Shown here piece after piece: positions 50,464 to 64,000 of a stretch of 64,000 nt of DNA (the stretch's first letter is position 1; each line of letters begins with the position of its first letter). Source of the stretch: Myxococcales bacterium (GTDB taxonomy: Bacteria > Myxococcota_A > Polyangia > Haliangiales > Haliangiaceae). The notes beneath the pieces were generated by a model. That model saw only the letters and a list, made by a program, of their open reading frames with translations. It was not told the DNA's origin and searched no databases. The stretch spans positions 62,001-126,000 of the forward strand of contig JADJJK010000014.1 in assembly GCA_016706545.1 (NCBI GenBank), given 5' to 3'. The translations under genes were made by a program, and so were the position numbers.

Positions 50464-52773
50464 TTACTTCGCCGAGACGATCACGTCGTCGAAGTAGACC
50501 TGATCGTTGTCAGCGGAGCCGTCGAGCCGGAAGCGGACCTTGACGTTGGTGGTGCCCGCGAGCGTCACCTGCAGATCCTTGTTCTGGCGCACGTTGTTGG
50601 TGAAGCCCGAGCCGGAGGCGAAGCTGCCCGCCGCCTGCCAGGCGCCGCCGTTGACCTGGACCTCGACGAAGTACGACTCGCCGGTCTCCATGCTGTTGGC
50701 GATCGCGCTGTACTGGATGCGCAGCATGGTCTTGCCGGCCAGGTTCATGCCGGTGGTGGTGGTGAACACCGACGTGGTGGTGTCATCGCGCAGCCGGATG
50801 CTGAAGGTCGGGCTGTTGGCGAAGCTGCCGCTGATGCGCGAGGCGTCCGTGCCACCGAGCGTGTACGGGCCCACGCCGGCCTCGAAGTTGGTGTTGGAGA
50901 TGACCACCCAGTCAGCGGGCGGGGCGCACGCCGGATCGGCGCTGCAGTCGCTGTCAGCGCAGTCGATCGCGGTGTCGCCGTCGTTGTCCACGCCGTCGGT
51001 GCAAGAGGTCTCGGTGGTGGGCGAGCCAGCGTCGGCGGCGCTCACGGTGAGGGTCACGCCGGAGAACGCGGTGTAGGCGTTCAGCATGACGTAGTACGTG
51101 CCGCTCTGCGCCGGGTTGAACTCGCAGGTCTCGGCGTTCCCCGAGCTGTACGGGCGGCAGTCATACGCGGTGAGCGTGGGCGGGGCGCCGAAGCGCACGT
51201 AGAGGTCCGCGTCGCCGGTGCCGCCGGAGGTCACGAACTTCATCGCCGAAGCGCCGTTGGCCGGATAGCTGAAGGACAGCGTGGTGGACGAGGCGAGCCC
51301 GGTCTTGGTGTCGATCACGACGTAGTCGGGCGGTGGCAGCACGCCGACGGCCGTCCAGGCGTTGTTGGTCTGCGCGACCTGCTGCGAGGCAGCGCCGAAC
51401 AGGTCGGTGGCGGCCCGCACGGTGGCGGCGCGCGCGTCGGCGAAGTTGCTGCTGGGCACGAGGTAGGTGGAGTTGGCGCGGTAGAAGATGGCGCCCGCGT
51501 CGCGGATGCCGATGGCGGTCACCGCCTGCGGAGACTTGCCGCGCGGGTGCGTGCCGCCCTGCGCCAGCAGGTAGAACGCCAGGTTCGCGATGCCCGAGCT
51601 GTAGTGGACGTCCACGTTGCCCGCGCTCGAGGTCCAGAAGTCGAGCGAGACGCCGTCGAGCACCGGGTCTGCCATGAAGCGCAGCGCCGGATCCGCCAGC
51701 CAGATCTCCTCGCCGACCAGGTAGTTGTTCGGAGACGTCGGGCCGTTCACGTTGCCCGCGTTGTCGCGGTACCACTCACAGACGTTGCCGAAGATGTCGG
51801 ACATCGCCTCGTTGAGGCCGCCGGACTCACCGGAGTAGGTGAGGTTCGAGGTGCGCTCGGTGACCGCGTGGGTCAGCTCGTGCGCGGTCACGTCCATGGA
51901 GATGGCGAGGCTGCGCGAGTTCACGTTGTCGCCGTCGCCGTACACCATCTGCGTCCCGTTCCAGAACGCGTTGACGTAGTTGTTGCTGTAGTGCACCGAG
52001 CTGATGAGCTTGGCGCCAGCGTTGTCGAACGAGTCGCGAGCATACAGCCCGGCGTAGCAGTCGTAGGTCCAGCCAAGGAGGGCGTAGTTGACGTCGATGT
52101 CGTTGTCGCCGGTGGCAGCGCCACCTTCCACGCGGGCGATGGGGCCGGGCAGCGCGGTGCCGTGGTTCAGGTTGTGGACCTCGCGGTTACGCGCGGTCTG
52201 CAGGTTGTCGTAGCTCCACAGGATCTCGCCGTTCTTGGCGTCGACGAAGACCACCGGACGCTGCGGCTCGCCTTCGTTCCAGAAGTCGAACTGGACGCGA
52301 TAGGCCAGCCGCTCCTTGCGGTTGCCGGCGAGGATCATGAGGTCAGCCTGCGAGCGCGCCGTCATCGGCAGGAGGCCCTGCAGCTTGCTAGCCGCGGCGA
52401 TCGCCGCGGCGGCGTCGAGCTTGGCGACCGTGTCCACGCGAAGATCGCGCGACAGGTGCTCGCTCACGTTCCGCAGCGCGCCGGTCTCGTCCAGGTTCAC
52501 CACCGCCTCGGCGCCGAAGACGGGGATCCCGTTGACGGTCTGCACCAGGCGCGTGTGAGCCTGACCCAGCTCATCGATGTCCACCCGCCGGGTGCGCAGG
52601 GTGCGAGCCAGCTCCGGCTCGGTGCGAGCCAGGTGCTCGCGCGCGAGCTGCTCGGCGAGCCTCAGCGACTCCGGATCCCCCTGCTGAAACGAGATGGGGG
52701 CAGCGGGATCCTCGGATGGAAAACACGATGCGGCAGCGGCGAAGGAAATAAACGCACATGCGAAACGCTTCAC
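50464..52773 (-). CDS. M4 (thermolysin) family metallopeptidase, lipoprotein or secreted
   Basis: A 769-aa secreted zinc protease. The signal KRFACAFISFAAAASC suggests lipid attachment at Cys17. Residues 30-190 are an FTP/PepSY-type propeptide (RTRRVDIDELGQAHTRLVQT). The catalytic domain has H298-E-L-T-H302 in MDVTAHELTHAVTERTS, the third ligand E322 in GGLNEAMSDIFGN, and the transition-state His in DVHYSSGIANLAF. A PPC-like beta domain follows, then an Asp-rich calcium-type segment TDGVDNDGDTAIDCADSDCS and a C-terminal jelly-roll-like domain. The GTG at 52773 is chosen: AGGAGG lies 5 nt upstream. A predatory or nutritional exoprotease is the usual role in myxobacteria. Confidence 0.93.
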   Translation of the reverse strand: MKRFACAFISFAAAASCFPSEDPAAPISFQQGDPESLRLAEQLAREHLARTEPELARTLRTRRVDIDELGQAHTRLVQTVNGIPVFGAEAVVNLDETGALRNVSEHLSRDLRVDTVAKLDAAAAIAAASKLQGLLPMTARSQADLMILAGNRKERLAYRVQFDFWNEGEPQRPVVFVDAKNGEILWSYDNLQTARNREVHNLNHGTALPGPIARVEGGAATGDNDIDVNYALLGWTYDCYAGLYARDSFDNAGAKLISSVHYSNNYVNAFWNGTQMVYGDGDNVNSRSLAISMDVTAHELTHAVTERTSNLTYSGESGGLNEAMSDIFGNVCEWYRDNAGNVNGPTSPNNYLVGEEIWLADPALRFMADPVLDGVSLDFWTSSAGNVDVHYSSGIANLAFYLLAQGGTHPRGKSPQAVTAIGIRDAGAIFYRANSTYLVPSSNFADARAATVRAATDLFGAASQQVAQTNNAWTAVGVLPPPDYVVIDTKTGLASSTTLSFSYPANGASAMKFVTSGGTGDADLYVRFGAPPTLTAYDCRPYSSGNAETCEFNPAQSGTYYVMLNAYTAFSGVTLTVSAADAGSPTTETSCTDGVDNDGDTAIDCADSDCSADPACAPPADWVVISNTNFEAGVGPYTLGGTDASRISGSFANSPTFSIRLRDDTTTSVFTTTTGMNLAGKTMLRIQYSAIANSMETGESYFVEVQVNGGAWQAAGSFASGSGFTNNVRQNKDLQVTLAGTTNVKVRFRLDGSADNDQVYFDDVIVSAK

Positions 52774-53127
52774 GAGCACCTCCTGGGGAAAGGCAGATTC
52801 GCGAATCGCGGCGTCCGCGTCAAATACAATTTTACAGTATGGCCACTATCGCAGATCTCTAGTCCAGGCTGCACAAACTCTGCACATAGAGCATGTTAAT
52901 TGCTTCTGCAATTGCCATACAGAATTCGCAGCGCGCCGGCCACATCAGCGAGGGCCCGTCCGTTCTCACGCCATCGACGGAGAATGCTACGATGACGCGG
53001 TGCGCACAGCGCGGCGGCTGCAGCGGCGCTCCACTCCTTGCACCTCGCGGAGCGCCGTAGATGGTTCGCCGCTTCTGCAGCGCGAACTACAAATGTCTAT
53101 CCGCCGCACAGCCGTGCGGTGGGTTTC
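52774..53127. other. intergenic region upstream of the M4 peptidase
   Basis: About 350 bases. AT-rich near 52825-52920, where the peptidase promoter should lie (minus strand; TGTAAAAT near 52836 is a possible -10). A short inverted repeat AATTGC-TTCT-GCAATT lies at 52898-52913. A hairpin at the far end belongs to the glp operon. Confidence 0.45.
53104..53119 (-). terminator. hairpin downstream of the glycerol ABC operon
   Basis: CCGCAC-AGCC-GTGCGG, a perfect 6-bp stem beginning 8 bases after the stop of the binding-protein gene (minus strand). No T-run follows, so the call as a terminator is tentative. Confidence 0.35.
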
Positions 53128-54939
<1,812 letters not shown>

Positions 54940-54943
54940 GAGC

Positions 54944-55806
<863 letters not shown>

Positions 55807-55810
<4 letters not shown>

Positions 55811-57033
55811 GGCGAGGCCTCCGCGGCGTCGCTCGCCGCGGCCAGGGACGGTGGTGGAGGGGCCGGCAGCGGCGCCGCCGCGACCAGGTGGCCCTGTTCA
55901 TACAAGCACACGCGGTCCGCCGCGAAGCGCACGCGCACGGTCTGGCCCACCGCCGCCGCGGCTGGCTCGCCACCTGGCAGCCGCGCCTTGACCACCAGCG
56001 GGCCGCCTTCGACGGCCTCGCCGCCGAGCTTGCCGACCACGATGCGAAACCGACCGTGATCCTCGATCGCCGTCACCTCGAGCGGCACGCCCGCGGCGCC
56101 GTCGCCGGGCTCGAGCGTCACGTGCTCCGGCCGGATGCCCAGCTCCAGGCGCGGCGACTCGCCCGCCCGCTGGGCCAGCGCGGCGCGGACGCCGTCGCCG
56201 AGCCCGAGCTCGTGTCCGCCGACCTTGGCCCAGACCTGCGCGTCGCGGGTGACGAGCTGACATGGCAGCAGGTTCATGCCGGGCGAGCCGATGAAGGTGC
56301 CGACGTACGTGTGGGCTGGGCGCAGGAACAGCTCCTCGGGGGTCCCGCGCTGCAGCACCGCGCCGGTGCTCATGACCACGACCTCGTCGGCGAAGGTCAG
56401 CGCCTCCGTCTGATCGTGGGTGACGTAGATGAGGGTGTGGCGAAACTGGCGGTGGATCTCCTTGAGCTTGCGCCGCAGCATCCACTTGCGGTGCGGGTCG
56501 ATGACGGTGAGCGGCTCGTCGAACAAGATGGCCGCCACGTCCTCGCGCACCAGGCCGCGCCCCAGCGCGAGGATCTGCTTCTCGTCCGCGGTCAGCCGGG
56601 TGGCGCGCTTGTCCAGCGCGGGCCCAAGCTCCAGCGCGTCGGCGACGTCGCGCACCCGCTGGGCGATGTGCTGCGAAGACAGGCCGCGGTTGCGCAGCGG
56701 GAAGGCCAGGTTGTCGCGCACGGTCATGGTGTCGTACACGACGGGGAACTGGAACACCTGCGCCACGTTGCGCTCGCGGCTCGACAGCTCGGTCACGTCC
56801 TTGCCATCGAAGAGGACCTGGCCGCTGGTGGGCCGCAGGAGGCCAGAGAGGATCCCAAGCAGCGTGGACTTGCCGCAGCCGCTTGGGCCCAAGAGCGCAT
56901 AGGCGCCGCCGTCGCGCCAGCGCAGGTCCAGCTCGCGCAGCGCGAACGCGGGCGGCTTCTTGCGCGCCACCGCCGAGGCGCCGCGCGCCAGCTCGTAGCT
57001 GTGCGAGACCCCCTGCAAGACCAGCTCGGCCAT
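55807..57033 (-). CDS. glpT: ABC transporter ATPase, GlpT-like, with degenerate signature motif
   Basis: A 408-aa ATP-binding subunit. Walker A: GPSGCGKST (residues 49-57); Q-loop VFQFPVVYD; Walker B ILFDEPLTVIDP; H-loop TLIYVTHDQTEAL (H206). The ABC signature that normally reads LSGGQ is LTADEKQ (147-153). A C-terminal TOBE-type domain follows (LGIRPEHVTLEPGDGAAGVP, TVRVRFAADRVCLYEQG). The ATG at 57033 begins the usual MAELVLQGVSH. It is 2 bp downstream of its partner ATPase gene and overlaps the permease start. Confidence 0.9.
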
Positions 57034-57035
57034 GG

Positions 57036-58178
<1,143 letters not shown>

Positions 58179-58180
58179 GG

Positions 58181-58452
58181 CTAACCCCACCGCCCGATGG
58201 CGGCCATGAGCGCGAGCGAGAGCGCGGAGGCGAGCCAGGGCGTGGTGGCGGTGAGCCCGAGCCACGCCATGTGGACGAACGCCGAGGCGAGCAGGCCGAT
58301 GAAGAACCGATCACCGCGGGTGGTGGGCATGGGCAGGAGGCCACGCCGCTCCACCGTGGGCGAGCGCAGCTCCCAGACCAGGAGGGCGACGATGGCGCCG
58401 ATGATGACGCCGAAGAACACGGCGGTCTGCGCGGTCCACTCCATCCAGCGCA

Positions 58453-58453
<1 letters not shown>
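58181..58453 (-). CDS. DUF2160 small membrane subunit of the glycerol ABC transporter
   Basis: A 90-aa protein with two to three hydrophobic helices (AVFFGVIIGAIVALLVW; FFIGLLASAFVHMAWLGL; WLASALSLALMAAIGRWG) separated by the conserved loop RRGLLPMPTTRGDRFFIG. DUF2160 proteins are found in GlpSTPQV-type operons and serve as a diagnostic marker of the glycerol importer; their role is unknown. The ATG at 58453 overlaps the preceding permease TGA. Confidence 0.88.
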
Positions 58454-59274
<821 letters not shown>

Positions 59275-59441
59275 CTGATCATCTGACCATCGGGTGACGG
59301 TCCGCCCGCTGCGGGCCAGGCGACGCTGACGCCCATCACAATGCGCCGGTTCGTGTACGCCGTCCAGCATCCCCCCAGGCGAAGTGCAAGGCGCCCCACC
59401 CAAGCCGGGGCTCGCAGGTGCGGCGAGGTGCGCACGGGGGC

Positions 59442-59966
59442 TCACCGCATCGGTCGCATGCCGCGCTGCGCGCGCTCCTCGTTGACCACCTTGGCCACGG
59501 CGTCATCGCGCAAGAGCAGCTTGGACAGCGCGGCGCTGCCGATGCCCAGCCGCGCCGCGGTGGCGCGAACCTCACACGCATCGGCCAGGAAGAGATCGAG
59601 CAGCTCGCCCATGGCGATCCAGAACTCCGGGGTCTGCCGGGTCTTCTCGCCCAGCGGGGCCGCGCCGCCCGCCACCATCGCCGCCAGGCGCGGCGACGGC
59701 GCGAAGGCCTCCAGCGCCACCGGCTCGCGGTGCCGCAGCGCGAGCTGGGCGCGCAGCCGCCGCAGCGCGATGGCCTTGTTCTCGGCCTGCGAGCGGCTCT
59801 CCTCGGCGATGGCGGACACCCCGGTCGGCAGGTGTCGGATCCGCACCGCGCTCTCGGTCTTGTTGCGATGCTGGCCCCCTGGGCCCGAGGCTCGATATCG
59901 ATCGACCTCGCACTGCGCCAGGAGCGCGTTGTCGGTGGCGAGCAGGAGCGCTTCTCGTTGCGTCAC
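59442..59966 (-). CDS. release-factor-like protein with GGQ domain only
   Basis: A 174-aa protein carrying the peptidyl-tRNA hydrolysis (RF-1) domain: VDRYRASGPGGQHRNKTESA with the catalytic GGQ, then VRIRHLPTGVSAIAEESRSQ. It lacks the codon-recognition domains of RF1/RF2. Unlike ArfB it has no long Lys/Arg tail; its last 60 residues look helical (ARLGIGSAALSKLLLRDDAV). Starts with GTG 59966; the longer frame upstream overlaps the next gene. Probably rescues stalled ribosomes or hydrolyses peptidyl-tRNA (family inference). Confidence 0.83.
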   Translation of the reverse strand: MTQREALLLATDNALLAQCEVDRYRASGPGGQHRNKTESAVRIRHLPTGVSAIAEESRSQAENKAIALRRLRAQLALRHREPVALEAFAPSPRLAAMVAGGAAPLGEKTRQTPEFWIAMGELLDLFLADACEVRATAARLGIGSAALSKLLLRDDAVAKVVNEERAQRGMRPMR

Positions 59967-60009
59967 GGGCGCTCGCTTCGCGAAGCGGACGACGGCGCTG
60001 GCGCGCGCG

Positions 60010-60960
60010 TCAATTGGGCGGTTCCGCGGCGCCGTCCGGAGCCTTGGCGTCGTCGTCGCCGCGCGGCTTGGCGTCCGTGGGCTCGAGGAACACGTCGACG
60101 CCGGCGCGCTCGCCAGCCCGCGCGTACGCCACACAAGCCAGCCCGCTGCCGATGGCGCTGCACACCCGCCCGAGCTTGCCCTCGACGATGCAGCCGGCGT
60201 CGGTGCTCAGCCGCTCCACCGCGTCGAGCGACAGCGCCGGCACCGTCACCGCCACCCGGGTCACCTTGCCGCCGCGGATGCGAACCACCAGCCCCGCGCC
60301 GGGCTGTCCGCTGCACAGGTGGCGGCGGAGCTTGTCATCGAGCGGCGCCCCGGTGAAGTGAGCGAAGGCCGCAGAGGCTTGCTCCACTTGCTCCATGATG
60401 GTGTCGCCAGCGAGGCCGAGCTCGAGCTCCGAGAACGCGCCCTCGCCGATGGCCTGGGAGAACCGCTCGATGCGCTCGACGCGGTGATCCTCGACCCACT
60501 TCTTGAGCTGGAACTTGGCCTCGTGCGTGCCAAACGCCGGCTCCACCTGGGTCCAGGGGTGCGGGTCCGTGAAGTGCCAGCCGGTGACGACCTTGCCGCC
60601 CCACACCGCGATCCACGAGCCCACGGAGGTCGGCTCCAGCGCGACGCCGAGCTGATCGAGGACGGCGGCGTCGCTCTTGTCGATGTTGCAGAGCTTGAAG
60701 TAGTCCGCCATCCGCGGCACGAAGCCGCGCGGGTCGCCCCAGGCGCCCCACCACATCCGCCGCAGGTCGGTGCCGAGCATGACCGAATACGACACCTCTT
60801 GCCCGTTGGGCATGTCCGGCGGCATCGGGTTGTGCTCGAGCCATCGATCCAGGTGGATGTCCATCCACTCTTCGACGATGGGCAGCGAAGACAGGCTGAT
60901 CTGCAGGTTGAGCCGAATCGCGAGCGAGCGCTGGAGGGCGAAGTCGAGCGAGCTGGCCAT
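60010..60960 (-). CDS. hypothetical protein, about 316 aa
   Basis: Unrecognised soluble protein. Begins ASSLDFALQRSLAIRLNLQI after ATG 60960; no signal peptide or membrane helix. The sequence is rich in Trp/Phe/His in the middle (RRMWWGAWGDPRGFVPRMAD, IAVWGGKVVTGWHFTDPHPW) and resembles a ligand-binding or VWA-like alpha/beta protein in composition only. The C-terminal 25 residues are Asp/Lys/Pro-rich. Its stop is 43 bp upstream of the GTG of the release-factor-like gene, so the two may be cotranscribed. Confidence 0.7.
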   Translation of the reverse strand: MASSLDFALQRSLAIRLNLQISLSSLPIVEEWMDIHLDRWLEHNPMPPDMPNGQEVSYSVMLGTDLRRMWWGAWGDPRGFVPRMADYFKLCNIDKSDAAVLDQLGVALEPTSVGSWIAVWGGKVVTGWHFTDPHPWTQVEPAFGTHEAKFQLKKWVEDHRVERIERFSQAIGEGAFSELELGLAGDTIMEQVEQASAAFAHFTGAPLDDKLRRHLCSGQPGAGLVVRIRGGKVTRVAVTVPALSLDAVERLSTDAGCIVEGKLGRVCSAIGSGLACVAYARAGERAGVDVFLEPTDAKPRGDDDAKAPDGAAEPPN

Positions 60961-61054
60961 GCAGGCTCGACGGTACCTCACTTTCTCGCGCCAGGCACGG
61001 GCACGTCGCGCAAAGCGCCAGCGTGTGGGCCGTAAACCCACCGCGCCGCGGCGG

Positions 61055-61576
61055 TCAGTCCTCGCGCTCGCCGCGGATGCGCGGCAAGAGCATCATGAAA
61101 TTGCAGGGGCGGTGACGTGAGTCGAGCTGCTGCAGCAAGATCTTCTCCACCGCCAGCCTGACGCCGCCAGTCGAGCCGGGCAGCAGGAACACGTAGGTGT
61201 CCTTGCACAGCGCCGCCTCGGCGCGGCTCTGGATGGTGGAGGTGCCGATCTCGGCAAACGAGAGCCAGCGAAACAGCTCGCCAAAGCCAGGGATGGACTT
61301 GGTGATGAGCGGCGCGAGCGCCTCCGGCGTAACATCGCGCGGCGTGACGCCGGTGCCGCCGGTGGTGATGACAACGTCGATCGCCGGATCATCGATCCAG
61401 GCGGCGAGCTGCGCGCGGATGGTGTCGCGGTTGTCCTTGACGATGGCGCGCGCCGCGATGACGTGGCCGGCCGCCGCCAGGGTCTCGGCGATGAGCGCGC
61501 CCGAACGATCATCGGCGAGCGTACGAGTGTCAGAGACGGTGAGGACAGCGATGCGCGCGGGCTCGAGAGCTGACAT
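61055..61576 (-). CDS. moaB: molybdenum cofactor biosynthesis protein MoaB/MogA type
   Basis: A 173-aa molybdopterin-binding-fold protein that adenylates molybdopterin or a related step of molybdenum-cofactor synthesis. Motifs: IAVLTVSDTRTLADDRSG, AIVKDNRDTIRAQLAAWID, the hallmark VVITTGGTGVTPRDVTPEAL, and KSIPGFGELFRWLSF, followed by FLLPGSTGGVRLAVEKIL. The length and the TGGTG motif fit MoaB. No other moa genes are present. It is relevant to the XdhD-type hydroxylase and to ygfK, which begins 750 bp away on the other strand. Confidence 0.93.
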   Translation of the reverse strand: MSALEPARIAVLTVSDTRTLADDRSGALIAETLAAAGHVIAARAIVKDNRDTIRAQLAAWIDDPAIDVVITTGGTGVTPRDVTPEALAPLITKSIPGFGELFRWLSFAEIGTSTIQSRAEAALCKDTYVFLLPGSTGGVRLAVEKILLQQLDSRHRPCNFMMLLPRIRGERED

Positions 61577-61739
61577 GGCCAGAGAGCATAGCAGGGAGGC
61601 GGCGGCGTTGACCTCCGGGTGGTCGACGAGTGAGCGAGCCCACCGATTTGGTGCCCACGTCGAGCCGCCAGGCGGGGGATGTCGAGGCGATGTCGAAGTG
61701 ATGTCGAGCTTGGCAGGCCGCCCCGCGTACAAGGACATC

Positions 61740-62255
61740 ATGAGATGCCTATGGCTCCTGCTCCTGTCGCTGCCCGTGGGTTGCGGCCGCATGGACTTCG
61801 ATCCGGTGGTCGATGACGAGGACCTGGAGAACGGCGGCGACAACGGCGGCGGCAACGGCGGCGGCGGCGGCGGCAACGGCGGCAGCAAGCTCCACGATCG
61901 CTGCGACACGGCGCAGCTCCTCACGCCGAGCACCCAGGTCGTCGCCGGGACCACCGCCGGCGCAAAGGACGATCTGATCGCGGTGGCCACGTGCGGGGAA
62001 GGTCCAGAGGTCATGCTGCGGTTCTCGTCTGCGGCGACCAACCTGCAGCTCCGCTTCGACGCGCAGTTCTACGGCGCGTACTCGGTGGGGACCGGCTGTC
62101 CGACCGACCTCACGAGGTCCTTTGTCTGCGGCCCGCTGCTGGCCAACGAGACCACGGCGTCCATCAGCCTGGACGTGACCGAGGAGACGTACATCATCCT
62201 CAGCCGCACCGCCGGCGCCGGCACCGACTTCAAGGTGGTGATCGGCTCGCCTTGA
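61740..62255 (+). CDS. lipoprotein with Gly/Asn-rich linker
   Basis: A 171-aa predicted lipoprotein: RCLWLLLLSLPVGC, acylated Cys15, then an acidic stretch and a low-complexity Gly/Asn linker (NGGGNGGGGGGNGG), typical of myxobacterial surface lipoproteins. The C-terminal 120 residues form a beta-sandwich-like domain (LIAVATCGEGPEVMLRFSSA, TEETYIILSRTAGAGTDFKV) resembling a PPC-type module. ATG 61740. No family assigned beyond that. Confidence 0.75.
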   Translation: MRCLWLLLLSLPVGCGRMDFDPVVDDEDLENGGDNGGGNGGGGGGNGGSKLHDRCDTAQLLTPSTQVVAGTTAGAKDDLIAVATCGEGPEVMLRFSSAATNLQLRFDAQFYGAYSVGTGCPTDLTRSFVCGPLLANETTASISLDVTEETYIILSRTAGAGTDFKVVIGSP

Positions 62256-62324
62256 ACGAGGACTGCACGAGACACCGGGTTCCAGCAGACGAGCGCGGCG
62301 CCAGCGGGTACCATCCCCAGACCC

Positions 62325-64000
<1,676 letters not shown>

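Overview
The window is uniformly GC-rich DNA with short intergenic gaps, frequent 4-bp ATGA or GTGA overlaps between consecutive genes, many lipoproteins, two large Ser/Thr kinases (one with the HRDVSPPN catalytic loop), a tandem pair of ADYC-domain lipoproteins, an M4 protease with myxobacterial-style C-terminal domains, and a PcfJ-like protein. Together these point to a myxobacterium (Myxococcota, probably a Polyangia or Haliangiales-type lineage). That placement is an inference from gene content. No rRNA, convincing tRNA, CRISPR array, integrase or transposase was seen.

Layout. 0-1.4 kb: PcfJ-like protein. 1.7-11.3 kb: an ion and osmotic stress block (NhaA antiporter, GH15 glucosidase/trehalase, a membrane-anchored trehalose-6-phosphate synthase, trehalose-phosphatase, MarR regulator, DUF389 membrane protein, Kef-type antiporter). 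The three trehalose genes carry at least six single-base frame breaks within about 2.7 kb. 11.7-15.6 kb: AraC regulator and VOC protein, a broken hypothetical gene, two divergent lipoproteins (one with two CXXCH haem motifs). 15.7-23.5 kb: a tightly packed catabolic cluster consisting of an XdhD-type molybdenum hydroxylase, an SsnA-like amidohydrolase, two different PLP fold-type II enzymes and a beta-ureidopropionase-like carbamoyl amidase. An NCS1 nucleobase permease follows at 26.4 kb, and a MoaB-type molybdopterin protein and a YgfK-type oxidoreductase lie at 61-64 kb. This inventory parallels the YgfK/SsnA/XdhD/YgeX set of selenium-dependent purine (urate) catabolism and is the most interesting metabolic content of the window.

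23.7-33 kb: a G8-domain lipoprotein, a DUF4082 protein, then about 1.7 kb of non-coding DNA with a duplicated 390-440 bp unit that preserves an 18-bp hairpin stem and many TTCCGCGGA palindromes. The palindromes recur inside the adjoining DUF222/HNH endonuclease gene, whose C-terminus changes frame at a microsatellite. 33-42.4 kb: envelope and housekeeping genes (epimerase, uridine kinase, CapK-like ligase, deacetylase-like protein, acyl desaturase, Ser/Thr kinase, pdxH) plus two tandem, related micro-proteins of 44 and 54 aa with one membrane segment each.

42.5-53 kb: a second kinase with a repeat-filled activation loop, two ADYC lipoproteins, an ECF-like sigma factor, SixA, a ketopantoate-reductase-like protein and the M4 metallopeptidase. 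53.1-59.3 kb: a complete glycerol-type (GlpSTPQV) ABC importer operon including the DUF2160 subunit. Its two ATPases are degenerate in complementary ways. 59.4-62.3 kb: a small release-factor-like GGQ protein, a hypothetical protein, MoaB and a lipoprotein. The window ends inside ygfK.
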